Positions 42,729-51,151 of a DNA stretch of 64,000 nucleotides are shown piece by piece (within the stretch, counting starts at the first letter, position 1; every line of letters begins with the position of its first letter). The translations under genes were made by a program, and so were the position numbers. The notes beneath the pieces are model-generated. The model ran no database searches, was not told the origin of the DNA, and worked only from the letters and a program-made list of their open reading frames with translations. The stretch lies in contig NZ_CP107928.1 in the NCBI RefSeq assembly GCF_036030735.1, positions 3,720,001 through 3,784,000 on the forward strand, read 5' to 3'. This DNA comes from Streptomyces sp. NBC_00425 (GTDB lineage: Bacteria > Actinomycetota > Actinomycetes > Streptomycetales > Streptomycetaceae).

Positions 42729-43862
42729 ATGGCTAGCGAAGACGCGGTGCGCGAGGCACTGGCGACGGTGAACGACCCCGAGATCAACCGGCCCATCACC
42801 GAGCTCGGGATGGTGAAGTCGGTGGAGATCGGTGCGGACGGGGCGGTCGCGGTCACCGTGTACCTGACGGTCTCCGGCTGCCCGATGCGCGAGACGATCA
42901 CGCAACGCGTCACGGACGCGGTCTCCGCCGTGGAGGGCGTGACCGGCGTCGACGTCGTCCTGGACGTGATGAGCGACGAGCAGCGCAAGGAGCTGGCGAA
43001 CGCCCTGCGCGGCGGCCAGACCGAGCGCGAGGTCCCGTTCGCCAAGCCGGGCTCGCTGACCCGCGTGTACGCGGTGGCGTCGGGCAAGGGCGGCGTCGGC
43101 AAGTCGTCGGTGACGGTGAACCTGGCGGCGGCGATGGCGGCCGACGGCCTGAAGGTGGGCGTGGTCGACGCCGACATCTACGGCCACAGCGTGCCGCGCA
43201 TGCTGGGCGCGGACGGCCGTCCCACCCAGGTCGAGAACATGATCATGCCGCCGTCCGCGAACGGCGTGAAGGTCATCTCCATCGGCATGTTCACCCCGGG
43301 CAACGCCCCGGTCGTCTGGCGCGGCCCGATGCTCCACCGCGCGCTCCAGCAGTTCCTGGCGGACGTCTACTGGGGCGACCTGGACGTGCTGCTGCTCGAC
43401 CTCCCGCCGGGCACCGGCGACATCGCGATCTCGGTGGCCCAGCTGGTCCCGAACGCCGAGATCCTGGTCGTGACGACCCCGCAGCAGGCGGCGGCCGAGG
43501 TCGCCGAGCGGGCGGGCTCGATCGCCGTCCAGACCCATCAGAAGATCGTCGGCGTGGTGGAGAACATGTCCGGCCTGCCCTGCCCGCACTGCGGGGAGAT
43601 GGTCGACGTCTTCGGCACGGGCGGCGGACAGTCGGTGGCCGAGGGCCTCACCCGCACGACCGGCGCCAACGTCCCGGTCCTCGGTTCCATCCCGATCGAC
43701 GTCCGGCTGCGCGAGGGCGGCGACGAGGGCAAGCCGGTCGTCCTGACCGACCCCGAGTCACCGGCGGGTTCCGCGCTGCGGGCCATCGCGGGCAAGCTGG
43801 GCGGCAGGCAGCGCGGCCTGTCGGGACTGTCGCTGGGGATCACCCCGAGGAACAAGTTCTAG
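42729..43862 (+). CDS. mrp: Mrp/NBP35-type iron-sulfur carrier ATPase
   Basis: 377 residues from ATG 42729. An N-terminal DUF59 (MIP18-like) domain with SGCPMRET is fused to the ParA-like ATPase: deviant Walker A SGKGGVGKSS, switch VVDADIYGHS, and the CxxC metal site LPCPHCGEM that bridges a 4Fe-4S cluster between two subunits. It loads Fe-S clusters onto target proteins in the cytoplasm. TACCAT is 7 nt before the ATG, so a leaderless start is plausible; GTG 42723 is a less likely start. Confidence 0.95.
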   Translation: MASEDAVREALATVNDPEINRPITELGMVKSVEIGADGAVAVTVYLTVSGCPMRETITQRVTDAVSAVEGVTGVDVVLDVMSDEQRKELANALRGGQTEREVPFAKPGSLTRVYAVASGKGGVGKSSVTVNLAAAMAADGLKVGVVDADIYGHSVPRMLGADGRPTQVENMIMPPSANGVKVISIGMFTPGNAPVVWRGPMLHRALQQFLADVYWGDLDVLLLDLPPGTGDIAISVAQLVPNAEILVVTTPQQAAAEVAERAGSIAVQTHQKIVGVVENMSGLPCPHCGEMVDVFGTGGGQSVAEGLTRTTGANVPVLGSIPIDVRLREGGDEGKPVVLTDPESPAGSALRAIAGKLGGRQRGLSGLSLGITPRNKF

Positions 43863-43927
43863 GGCGGTTCCGCCCCAGAGACGTTCGCCCGCCCGTGAGC
43901 CGTGCGCTCAGGGGTGTCACGACCATG

Positions 43928-43955
43928 AGGGTGCCCTCCGCTCGGGGGGCACCCT
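43928..43955. terminator. Bidirectional terminator hairpin after mrp
   Basis: AGGGTGCCC (43928-43936) pairs with GGGCACCCT (43947-43955); a 10-nt loop with G-rich right side lies between and TTTCC follows. It is between two convergent genes. Confidence 0.7.
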
Positions 43956-43958
43956 TTC

Positions 43959-44006
43959 CGTCGTGTCCAGGCGTACTCGGCCGCGTCGTGTCTAGGCGTA
44001 CTCGGC
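43959..44006. repeat. 23-bp near-duplicate at the stop codon of the next gene
   Basis: CGTCGTGTCCAGGCGTACTC at 43959 and CGTCGTGTCTAGGCGTACTC at 43984 continue alike to 23 bp with a single C/T difference. That difference makes the reverse-strand TAG stop of the downstream copy. Confidence 0.85.
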
Positions 44007-44651
44007 GATGTCCTTGATGGCGGAGAAGCCGAGGCCGTACGCGCTCATGCCGCGTCCGTACGCCCCCAGATGCACCCCGCCCTCGGTGGAACCGGCCAGC
44101 ACCCAGCCGAACTCGGACTCGCGGTAGTGGAACGGGGTCGGCACGCCGTCGACCGGCAGGGACAGCGTCGACCAGTCCGGCCCCGCGAGGTCGTCGGCGA
44201 GGACCCACGCCGTCTCGGTCTGCTGGTCCAGCCAGTCGTCGCGCAGGCTGTGGTCCATCTGGCCGGGCCAGGTGAAGGACAGCAGGCCCACGCCCGCCAG
44301 CCAGGCCGCCGAGGACACGGAGGTGGCCTCCAGCAGACCGGTGCCGTCCGGGCTGCGCCGGACCGGGTTCGCGGCGACGGTCACGACGACCGCGAACTTC
44401 CCGCGGTCCTCGCCCGCCGTCTCGTGCCGCACGGAGGGCTCGTCGCCGTGTCCGACGCAACCGTGCTCGACGGCCCCGTCGGCCGCCGTGCCCACCTGCA
44501 TCAGCCAGCGCGGCCCCGTGAAGGCCTCGTCGAGGCCGTACCAGGGAAAGGGTGCCTCCAGATAGCCGTCGACCGTACGCCGGACGGAGGGGACCTGCGG
44601 TCCGTCCTCCGCGGCCGGCGTCTGCGCGACTGCCCGACTCGTCGTCTCCAT
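43992..44651 (-). CDS. Conserved hypothetical protein
   Basis: 219 residues from ATG 44651; GAGGAGG lies about 11 nt upstream. No signal peptide or membrane helix is visible. The sequence is conserved-looking (YLEAPFPWYGLDEAFTGPRWL, ESEFGWVLAGSTEGGVHLG, ending GFSAIKDIAEYA) but I do not recognise the family. Downstream of tatB on the same strand, separated by a terminator. Confidence 0.75.
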   Translation of the reverse strand: METTSRAVAQTPAAEDGPQVPSVRRTVDGYLEAPFPWYGLDEAFTGPRWLMQVGTAADGAVEHGCVGHGDEPSVRHETAGEDRGKFAVVVTVAANPVRRSPDGTGLLEATSVSSAAWLAGVGLLSFTWPGQMDHSLRDDWLDQQTETAWVLADDLAGPDWSTLSLPVDGVPTPFHYRESEFGWVLAGSTEGGVHLGAYGRGMSAYGLGFSAIKDIAEYA

Positions 44652-44789
44652 CTGCCCGGACGCCTCCTCGTTCTCGACGGAACGACCGGCCCGCCCCCCT
44701 TCGGGCGTACTCGTCCGCTCCGCACAACAACCAGGCAGCATAGCCACCCTGCTCCCGGCTGCCGGGAATCCACCCGGCGCGTGCGGCGT

Positions 44790-44814
44790 GCGCCCCCTCA
44801 CACCAGGGGGGCGC
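44790..44814. terminator. Terminator hairpin of tatB
   Basis: GCGCCCCC (44790-44797) and GGGGGCGC (44807-44814) flank a 9-nt loop, 8 bp beyond the tatB stop codon on the reverse strand. Confidence 0.7.
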
Positions 44815-44821
44815 GGGTGAC

Positions 44822-45292
44822 TCAGGTGGCGTCCGCGTCGAAGGGCGGACGGTCGTCCCCGCCCGGCTCATCGGGCTTCTTGGTCATGTCGACGCGACCG
44901 CCGCCGGACGAGGACGGCGAGGAGGAGGAAGAGGACGAGGAGGTCGAACCGGAGCCTGCGGCGTCCGTGTCGCGGCTGTGGACCGCGTCCGTGACCTCGG
45001 CCATCTCCTTCTTCAGGTCGAAGCCGTTGCGGATCTCCTTGAGCCCCAGCTCGTCGTTGTCCAGCTGCTTGCGGATGAACGTCTTGGGGTTGAGGTCCTC
45101 GAACTCGAAGTCCTTGAACTCCGGCCCCAGCTCGCTGCGGATGTCCGCCTTGGCGCTCTCGGAGAACTCGCGGATCTTCCGGACGGTGCGCATCACGTCC
45201 TGGATCACCTTCGGGAGCTTGTCCGGACCGAAGACGAGCACGGCCAGGACGATGATCGTCACCAGCTCGAGCGGTCCTATGTCATTGAACAC
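44822..45292 (-). CDS. tatB: TatB subunit of the twin-arginine translocase
   Basis: 156 residues from ATG 45292. An N-terminal membrane helix LELVTIIVLAVLVFGPDKLP has the TatA/B FGP motif, then an amphipathic helix (VIQDVMRTVRKIREFS) and a long charged tail ending in a Ser-rich stretch. The absence of TatA-type composition and the position next to the HtrA-like gene suit TatB. It helps recognise folded precursor proteins with twin-arginine signals at the membrane. Confidence 0.9.
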   Translation of the reverse strand: MFNDIGPLELVTIIVLAVLVFGPDKLPKVIQDVMRTVRKIREFSESAKADIRSELGPEFKDFEFEDLNPKTFIRKQLDNDELGLKEIRNGFDLKKEMAEVTDAVHSRDTDAAGSGSTSSSSSSSSPSSSGGGRVDMTKKPDEPGGDDRPPFDADAT

Positions 45293-45462
45293 CTGAAGCT
45301 CCTTGCGATGTCCGCGGTCCTCGGTCCTCGGGCCCTCAGTGGTCAGTTCGGGTCTTCCGTGGTCCGGGCCGGGTCCACGGTACCTGTCGCACCTGTCGCA
45401 CCGGTACTGTCCAGGGCCCTCCGAGTGCGTGTACGCGGCCGGTTTTCCGCGATGTTTGCCAT

Positions 45463-45487
45463 GTCGGACCGACTTTCACGGTCCGAC
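45463..45487. terminator. Terminator hairpin of the HtrA-like gene
   Basis: GTCGGACCG (45463-45471) and CGGTCCGAC (45479-45487) are perfect complements with a 7-nt loop, about 60 bp past the HtrA stop on the reverse strand and between the two genes. Confidence 0.7.
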
Positions 45488-45547
45488 CTGTGACGTTTCT
45501 GTCAAACGCCGGGCGAGCGGGCCGCACGTGGCCCGGAGCGCGGCGCG

Positions 45548-47677
45548 TCAGCCGCCCCCGGACGAGCCGAGGACCAGCGTGAGGCTGCGCTCGGCGCCGT
45601 CGCGCAGGATCGTCAGCCGCAGACGGTCGCCGGGGCGGTGGGCGCGGGTTCTGACGATCAGCTCCTCGCCGGAGTGGACGCGCTGTCCGTCGACCTGGGT
45701 GACGACGTCCCCGGCCCGCAGACCGGCCCTGGCGCCGGGGCCGCCCGCGGTGACCGGGGGGCCGCCGTCACCGGCCTTCGCGCTGATCCGGGCGCCGTCG
45801 CCGGCGTACTGCAGGTCGAGGGTGACGCCGATGACCGGGTGGGTCGCCCTGCCGTTGTTGATCAGCTCCTCGGCGACCCGCTTGCCCTGGTTGATGGGGA
45901 TGGCGAAGCCGAGGCCGATCGAACCGGACTGCGCGTCGCCGGCGCCCACGCCCTCGTCGGCGGAACGGATCGCGGAGTTGATGCCGATGACGTGGCCCTG
46001 CGCGTCGAGGAGCGGCCCGCCCGAGTTGCCGGGGTTGATCGGCGCGTCGGTCTGCAGGGCGTCGACGTACGACACGTCGTCGGCGTCCGCGCCGCCGCCC
46101 CCGGCCGTGATGGGCCGTTCCTTGGCGCTGATGATGCCGGAGGTGACGGTGCCCTCGAGGTCGAAGGGGGCGCCGATCGCGACGACCGGGTCGCCGACCC
46201 GCACGTTGTCGGAGTTGCCGAGGTACAGGGGCTTCAGCCCCTTCACACCGGTCACCCGCACCACGGCGAGGTCGTATCCGCTGTCCCGGCCGACGACCTC
46301 GGCCTTCGCGGTCTGCCCGCCGTTGAAGACGACGGTTATCCCGCCGTCGCTCCCGGCCGGCTCGACGACGTGGTTGTTGGTGAGGATGTAGCCGAGGGAG
46401 TCGAGCACGAACCCGGTGCCGGTGCCGCCCTCGTCCTTGCCGCTGACGTGCAGGGTGACGACGCTGGGCAGGGCCCGGGCGGCGATCCCGGCCACGCTGT
46501 CCGCGTCCCGCCCTGCGGGCTCGGCGGACGCCTGCGGCAGCCTGACCGGGTCGAGCCCGCCGTTGCGCTCGAGATACACGCCCACGGCTCCGCCCAGCAC
46601 GCCGGACACCAGCGCGACGGCCAGGGCGCCGGCGACCAGCTGCCGGCGCACCCGTCGCCGTCGCTCTCCGGCGGCCAGGGCCTCGGCCCCGCTGTGCTGC
46701 CAGGGCCCGCCGTGCTCATGCGTCTCCCGCCGCGACGCGGCGGCCCACGGGTCGTAACGCTGCCAGGGGTCGAAGCCCGCGCCACCCACGGACGGGCCGG
46801 ACGGTACCGCTCCGGATGATCCGGATGATCCGGCCGACGAGGCGAGGAGGTGCCCGGAGTCGGCGAGCGCGGCGGGCACCGTGCCGTGAGCGGGCTCCGG
46901 CGCGGGCGCCGCAGCCGAATCCGGCCCCTGCACGGCGCCGGGAGCAGCGGCGGTGTCCGGCGCCGCATCAGCGGGCACCGGACACGGCCCGGGACCGGCC
47001 GGAAACGGAGCCGCCTGCTGCGGGACCGGCGGGACCGACGCGGGGACGGTCGCGCCGGGAGCCGTCGCGGGGCCGGGGGCGGAGGCGACGGCCGGGTGCT
47101 GGACGGGAGGTGCGGGTGCCCAGGGACCCGGCTGGCCGTACGGCGGGGTGCCGTACGGGTCGGGGTCGTGCAACGGCTTGGGGCGCTCGACGGCGACCGA
47201 CTCCGGCGCGACGGGTACTACGGCGGCGGGACCGGGGGTGGGGGCGGGGGCGACAGCGGGAACGGCGTCGACGCGGGCGACGCCGGAGTCGGGGTCGGCG
47301 GGCGGTGCCGGCGAGCCAGGCCCGCCGAAGACCTCATCGTCGGGACCGACGCCACCGTGGACGGCGTCGGCCGTGCCGGACGCGTCTGCCCTGCCGGAGG
47401 CATCGGAGACGGCGTCACGTTGGGCGCCGTCGGCCGTGCTGGGCGCGTCGGGGGGCGCGTCGGCGAAGCCGGCCTCGACCGGTCCGGTGTCGGCGGCGTG
47501 TGCCTCGCTGGACGTCGGGCCCTCAGGCCGGGTCACATGCGTCGGACCGGCTTCGTCCACCGGGCCGGCGGGCCGGGCCAGTTCGAAGTCGCCGTCCGCG
47601 GTGTGCCGGTCTCCCGTGGGTTCCTGTGGTCGAGGCCGGCTCCACCACTTCGCCTTCGTGGGCTTCCCCTCGTCCAT
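45548..47677 (-). CDS. HtrA-like serine protease with PDZ domain, membrane anchored
   Basis: 709 residues. A long disordered Pro/Ala-rich cytoplasmic N terminus (about 330 residues) precedes one membrane helix. The trypsin-like domain has the triad at NNHVVEP (His about 437), GYDLAVV (Asp about 468) and PGNSGGP (Ser about 550). A PDZ domain follows (GLRAGDVVTQVDGQRV). DegP/HtrA enzymes degrade misfolded proteins outside the membrane. Located in a sigma/anti-sigma block, as in M. tuberculosis (sigE, rseA, htrA, tatB), so a role in envelope stress is likely. The 330-residue N-terminal extension is longer than usual. Confidence 0.93.
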   Translation of the reverse strand: MDEGKPTKAKWWSRPRPQEPTGDRHTADGDFELARPAGPVDEAGPTHVTRPEGPTSSEAHAADTGPVEAGFADAPPDAPSTADGAQRDAVSDASGRADASGTADAVHGGVGPDDEVFGGPGSPAPPADPDSGVARVDAVPAVAPAPTPGPAAVVPVAPESVAVERPKPLHDPDPYGTPPYGQPGPWAPAPPVQHPAVASAPGPATAPGATVPASVPPVPQQAAPFPAGPGPCPVPADAAPDTAAAPGAVQGPDSAAAPAPEPAHGTVPAALADSGHLLASSAGSSGSSGAVPSGPSVGGAGFDPWQRYDPWAAASRRETHEHGGPWQHSGAEALAAGERRRRVRRQLVAGALAVALVSGVLGGAVGVYLERNGGLDPVRLPQASAEPAGRDADSVAGIAARALPSVVTLHVSGKDEGGTGTGFVLDSLGYILTNNHVVEPAGSDGGITVVFNGGQTAKAEVVGRDSGYDLAVVRVTGVKGLKPLYLGNSDNVRVGDPVVAIGAPFDLEGTVTSGIISAKERPITAGGGGADADDVSYVDALQTDAPINPGNSGGPLLDAQGHVIGINSAIRSADEGVGAGDAQSGSIGLGFAIPINQGKRVAEELINNGRATHPVIGVTLDLQYAGDGARISAKAGDGGPPVTAGGPGARAGLRAGDVVTQVDGQRVHSGEELIVRTRAHRPGDRLRLTILRDGAERSLTLVLGSSGGG

Positions 47678-47704
47678 GCTCTCCCCACCCGCGCACTCCG
47701 CTTT

Positions 47705-47730
47705 CGCGTCCGGCTGCCTGGCCGGACGCG
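47705..47730. terminator. Hairpin between anti-sigma and HtrA-like gene
   Basis: CGCGTCCGG (47705-47713) pairs with CCGGACGCG (47722-47730), 8-nt loop; a second small stem CCTGG/CCAGG follows on its right. It may reduce read-through into the protease gene, or be part of its leader. Confidence 0.5.
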
Positions 47731-47779
47731 GTCGTCCCTGGATTCAACCAGGTTCGCGGCGGAGTGGCGCGGGCCCTGC

Positions 47780-48760
47780 TCAGCGAGCGTTGCGGAGGAA
47801 GGGGGAGGAGGAGGGGGCGGAGGTGGTGTCGGGGACGGGTGCGGCGAGCAGACCGATGCCGGTGACCTGAGGCGAGGCGCTCCAGGCGGTCAGCGAGATC
47901 GGCGGGGTCGTGCCGAGCGGACGTATCAGCGGGGACATCGCCGCGGCGCCGGCCACCATGGGCGTGGTGAGCCGGTGCAGGACCTGGTCGCTCCGGCCGT
48001 CGGCGGGTGCGGGGACGCCGGGCAGCAGCGGGGCGGAGACCTCGGTCGGGGCGGCCGGGGTGTCGCCGAGCTGACCGCCCTGGGAGAGCAGGGGGCCCGC
48101 GGCGCGGCGACGCTGGTTCTCCGATGTCGCCGAGGAGCCCGTGCCCGTGGTGCGGGCCGGTGTCACATTGCTTCCGGCGCCCGCTCCCGCCCGACCGTCC
48201 GCGGTCGTGTCGACCGGGGCGACGGTGGTCATCCCGCCGAGCGCGATCGCGGCCAGCGACACCGCGCCGGCGGCGACGAACGCGAACCGCATGCTGCGGG
48301 AGCGCTCGGAGTCATGGCGTTCGCCGCCACGGCCCAGAGGGTGGATGCGGAAGCTCCGGTCCGACGTGGGGGAGAGCACGGAGCCGTGGTCGCGGGTCGG
48401 CACATAGCCGAACTCGAACGGCTCGTCCCGTCGCGGGCCTCTCACTCCGAAGACTCCGTCGCCGAAGCCGCCGCCGCCCTGCGGGGTGCCGCCGGGGCCT
48501 GGATCGCCTCCCCCGGGGAGGCCCTGGAGCCGGGCCAGAAAGCTTTCGGAGGGTGCGGGCGGTGCGACTTCCGCGAAGACGTTCTTCAGCCGGCGCTGCG
48601 CGTCGACCTCCGACTTGCACTTGGGACAGGTCGCCACGTGCGCCAGCACGCGCTCACGGGTGTCGTGACCGAGCTCGCCGTCCACCAGGGCCGAGAGCCG
48701 GTCTCCGAGATGCTGCTCCGCGAGGAGCCTCTCGGCTGCGTTGTGTCGGGATCCACTCAC
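47780..48760 (-). CDS. Anti-sigma factor, zinc-binding (ZAS) type
   Basis: 326 residues from GTG 48760, overlapping the sigma-factor stop as GTGA, the classical sigma/anti-sigma coupling. The N-terminal zf-HC2 domain has HVATCPKC (H-x3-C-x2-C). A membrane helix ([18 protein letters not shown]) near residue 170 anchors a long outer domain that is Thr/Ala/Pro-rich. It should hold the ECF sigma factor inactive until a surface or oxidative signal releases it. Longer than the M. tuberculosis RseA. Confidence 0.88.
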   Translation of the reverse strand: MSGSRHNAAERLLAEQHLGDRLSALVDGELGHDTRERVLAHVATCPKCKSEVDAQRRLKNVFAEVAPPAPSESFLARLQGLPGGGDPGPGGTPQGGGGFGDGVFGVRGPRRDEPFEFGYVPTRDHGSVLSPTSDRSFRIHPLGRGGERHDSERSRSMRFAFVAAGAVSLAAIALGGMTTVAPVDTTADGRAGAGAGSNVTPARTTGTGSSATSENQRRRAAGPLLSQGGQLGDTPAAPTEVSAPLLPGVPAPADGRSDQVLHRLTTPMVAGAAAMSPLIRPLGTTPPISLTAWSASPQVTGIGLLAAPVPDTTSAPSSSPFLRNAR

Positions 48761-49539
48761 GCGGTCGCGCCCCCTCCTCCCAGAGCGGGCACACGCGCCA
48801 TGAGGGAGCGGCGTCCGGCGCGCGCCTCGGGCGCGCGGTGCGCGAGGGCCTTGCGCAGCTGGGACCGGCCGCGGTGGATGCGCGAGCGGACGGTTCCCAG
48901 CTTGACGCCCAGGGTCGCGGCGATCTCCTCGTAGGAGAGGCCCTCGATGTCGCAGAGGACGACGGCGGCGCGGAACTCCGGCGCGAGGGTGTCGAGGGCC
49001 TGCTGGACGTCCGCGTCGAAGTGGGCGTCGTTGAAGAGCTGCTGAGGGGTGGGCTCTTTGCTGGGCAGCCGCTCGGCCGCGTCGTCGCCCAGCGCGTCGA
49101 AACGGATGCGCTGCTTGCGGCGGACCATGTCGAGGAAGAGGTTGGTCGTGATGCGGTGCAGCCAGCCCTCGAAGGTGCCCGGCGTGTACGTCGACAGGGA
49201 GCGGAAGACGCGGACGAAGACTTCCTGGGTGAGATCCTCGGCGTCGTGCTGGTTGCCGGTCAGCCGGTAGGCGAGCCGGTAGACCCGGCCGCTGTGCATG
49301 CTGACGATCTCCTCCCACGTGGGCGGAGTCCACGCCTGCCCGTCCGCGTCGGTGGTGAAGGTCGCGGTCTGGGCTTGTCCGGCGGCGGCGCCGGCGTGGC
49401 TGTGGTCAGCAGCGGTGTCGTTCACGGATTTCGGCCTGCCCGCCGACCCGAGAAAGCGCCGCAGCACTCCTCCCCGATCCACAGGTACGGCCGCACCTCC
49501 CCTGTCGGCTCTGGTGGTGTCCAGTGGAGCCCCTACCAT
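48757..49539 (-). CDS. ECF-family RNA polymerase sigma factor (SigE-like of mycobacteria)
   Basis: 260 residues from ATG 49539 with GAGG upstream. Region 2: [20 protein letters not shown] and RVFRSL; region 4 helix-turn-helix: [20 protein letters not shown]. The order sigma, anti-sigma, HtrA-like protease, TatB, then Mrp corresponds to the SigE block of M. tuberculosis. This is not the SigE of Streptomyces nomenclature, so no symbol is given. A GGAAC-N17-GTT promoter lies upstream, suggesting autoregulation. Confidence 0.93.
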   Translation of the reverse strand: MVGAPLDTTRADRGGAAVPVDRGGVLRRFLGSAGRPKSVNDTAADHSHAGAAAGQAQTATFTTDADGQAWTPPTWEEIVSMHSGRVYRLAYRLTGNQHDAEDLTQEVFVRVFRSLSTYTPGTFEGWLHRITTNLFLDMVRRKQRIRFDALGDDAAERLPSKEPTPQQLFNDAHFDADVQQALDTLAPEFRAAVVLCDIEGLSYEEIAATLGVKLGTVRSRIHRGRSQLRKALAHRAPEARAGRRSLMARVPALGGGGATA

Positions 49540-49654
49540 AGCCACCTCGCCCGTTAGCTCCGGATAAGCGGTTTTACGAGAGATTGATGTGCTCCGACCG
49601 GGCTCGCACGGCTGCATCAGCGCCTGGTCGGCGCCCGGTCCACCATCGTGATCC

Positions 49655-49679
49655 AACTGTGTCCCCCCGTCGTCGTTCC
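49655..49679 (-). promoter_or_regulatory. ECF-type promoter of the sigma-factor operon
   Basis: On the reverse strand GGAAC (49679-49675) and GTT (49657-49655) are separated by 17 nt. This matches the GGAAC/GTT pattern of ECF sigma factors, about 115 bp upstream of the sigma gene. Confidence 0.6.
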
Positions 49680-49768
49680 CACCCCTTCAAACGTCCGGTC
49701 CCATCTGCGGGTTCCCGGCGGCAACGGATACAGTCACGCCGAGGCAACCACGGGGACAGGAGAGGGTC

Positions 49769-50401
49769 ATTACCGGCAACCGGCAGGCAAGCTGGGCGTT
49801 CGCCGACGCCTATGCCGCCGAGGACGAAGCGCTGCGCTGGGCCCGCGACCGGGCCCGCGACGCAGGGCTGCGCTCGGTGTCGCCCAGCACGGGCGCCGCG
49901 CTGCGGATGCTCGCCGCCGCCGTGGACGCGAAAGCGGTCGCCGAGATCGGCACCGGTACCGGCGTCTCCGGGATCCACCTGCTGTACGGGATGCGTCCGG
50001 ACGGCGTCCTGACGACCGTCGACCCCGAGCCGGAGCACCAGCAGTTCGCCCGGCAGGCCTTCCGCGCCTGCGGCTTCGCCAGCAACCGGGCCCGCTTCAT
50101 CCCGGGCCGCGCGCTCGATGTGCTGCCCCGCCTCGCGGACGCCGGCTACGACCTCGTCTTCTGCGACGGCGACCGTCTGGAGCTGCAGGAGTATCTCGCT
50201 GAATCGTTGCGCCTGCTGCGCCCGGGCGGCCTGGTGGCCTTCGAGGGCGTCTTCGCCAACGGGCGCACGGTCGACTCGGGGCCGCAGCCCACGGAGGTCA
50301 TACGCATCCGGGAGCTGCTGCGGGCGGTGCGGGAGAGCCAGGAGCTCGTGCCCTCGCTGCTGCCGGTCGGCGACGGGCTGCTGTGCGCGGTCAAGCGCTG
50401 A
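49769..50401 (+). CDS. O-methyltransferase (class I, SAM-dependent), apparent non-canonical start
   Basis: Up to 210 residues if started at ATT 49769, where AGGAGAGG lies just upstream and the protein would read ITGNRQASWAFADAYAAEDE. No ATG, GTG or TTG exists in frame between the upstream stop (49649-49651) and GTG 49877, and starting at GTG would remove about 36 residues that look conserved. The SAM motif is EIGTGTGVSG, followed by LTTVDPEPEHQQFARQAF, DLVFCDGDRLELQEYL and RPGGLVAFEGV. In M. tuberculosis its homologue (about Rv1220c) is divergent from sigE, as here. Substrate unknown. Confidence 0.85.
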   Translation: MTGNRQASWAFADAYAAEDEALRWARDRARDAGLRSVSPSTGAALRMLAAAVDAKAVAEIGTGTGVSGIHLLYGMRPDGVLTTVDPEPEHQQFARQAFRACGFASNRARFIPGRALDVLPRLADAGYDLVFCDGDRLELQEYLAESLRLLRPGGLVAFEGVFANGRTVDSGPQPTEVIRIRELLRAVRESQELVPSLLPVGDGLLCAVKR

Positions 50402-50544
50402 CGGCGTCGACGGCCCGCGCGCCCCGTCCGCCCCGCTGACGGAGGTCCGGCGGCGGCCGTCGGGCCCCCGGGCGGCCGTTGGGCCGTCAGGGTCCGTGGC
50501 CCTCTCCCGGACGTTTGCCGGGGATCGCGGGAGGCGTGCGAAGA

Positions 50545-50582
50545 CGACTGCTCCGGCGCCCAGAAGGACGCCGGAGCAGTCG
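50545..50582. terminator. 14-bp stem terminator between convergent genes
   Basis: CGACTGCTCCGGCG (50545-50558) and its exact complement (50569-50582) enclose a 10-nt loop, between the methyltransferase and the DUF3117 gene. Confidence 0.8.
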
Positions 50583-50605
50583 AAGAGAACAGGGTCGCTT
50601 GCGCG

Positions 50606-50773
50606 TCAGCCGACGACCTTCTTCAGGGCGTCGCCGAGCGCGTCGGCCTCGTCAGGGGTCAGCTCGACGACGAGCCGCCCGCCGCCTTCGAGCGGAACGC
50701 GCATGACGATGCCCCGCCCCTCCTTGGTCACCTCGAGCGGGCCATCACCCGTTCGCGGCTTCATGGCCGCCAT
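50606..50773 (-). CDS. DUF3117 protein
   Basis: 55 residues, full family length, from ATG 50773 with GGAAGGGGAACG upstream. The sequence MAAMKPRTGDGPLEVTKEG and the core GRGIVMRVPLEGGGRLVVEL are typical of this tiny actinobacterial family (Rv1211-like). It has no known function. Cytoplasmic, probably a beta-hairpin plus helix. Confidence 0.93.
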   Translation of the reverse strand: MAAMKPRTGDGPLEVTKEGRGIVMRVPLEGGGRLVVELTPDEADALGDALKKVVG

Positions 50774-51151
50774 GCTCGTTCCCCTTCCTGAAACCAGCTC
50801 ATCGCCAAAGCCGACGGCCCGTGGAGGGCAGCCGCGATCCAGCGTGGGACACGCGACACCGGCATCGAACACATTGCTTCCCAGCCATTATCCCGCATCT
50901 CAGGACCCGATGACCAACATCAGTCGGCATCGCTTGGGCAACGCGCGCGAGCAAAACCACTCAATTCGGCGATGTGACTGCGATACTGCGCCACCGCACG
51001 GACTTCCGCGCACCGGAAATCGTCCCGAATTCTTTGACGCAGGTCACACGTCGCGTCCGGTCCGCGGACGGTGATCTCCGCCATGCTGTCCTCGTACACC
51101 GGACGTACTGACGAGTAATGCGTCGAAGCCGCGACGCGGAGGGGAAACTCC
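50774..51151. other. Intergenic region, relatively A/T-rich
   Basis: 378 bp between the divergent DUF3117 and enoyl-CoA hydratase genes. A TTGACG element occurs near 51038. A reverse-strand ORF overlaps it (up to 51162) but has no ribosome site and poor codon bias, so I do not call it. Otherwise nothing is seen. Confidence 0.5.

Noticed and set aside
45303..46391. Forward frame opposite the HtrA-like gene
   Set aside because: No start signals and a shadow of a gene with catalytic triad and PDZ domain.
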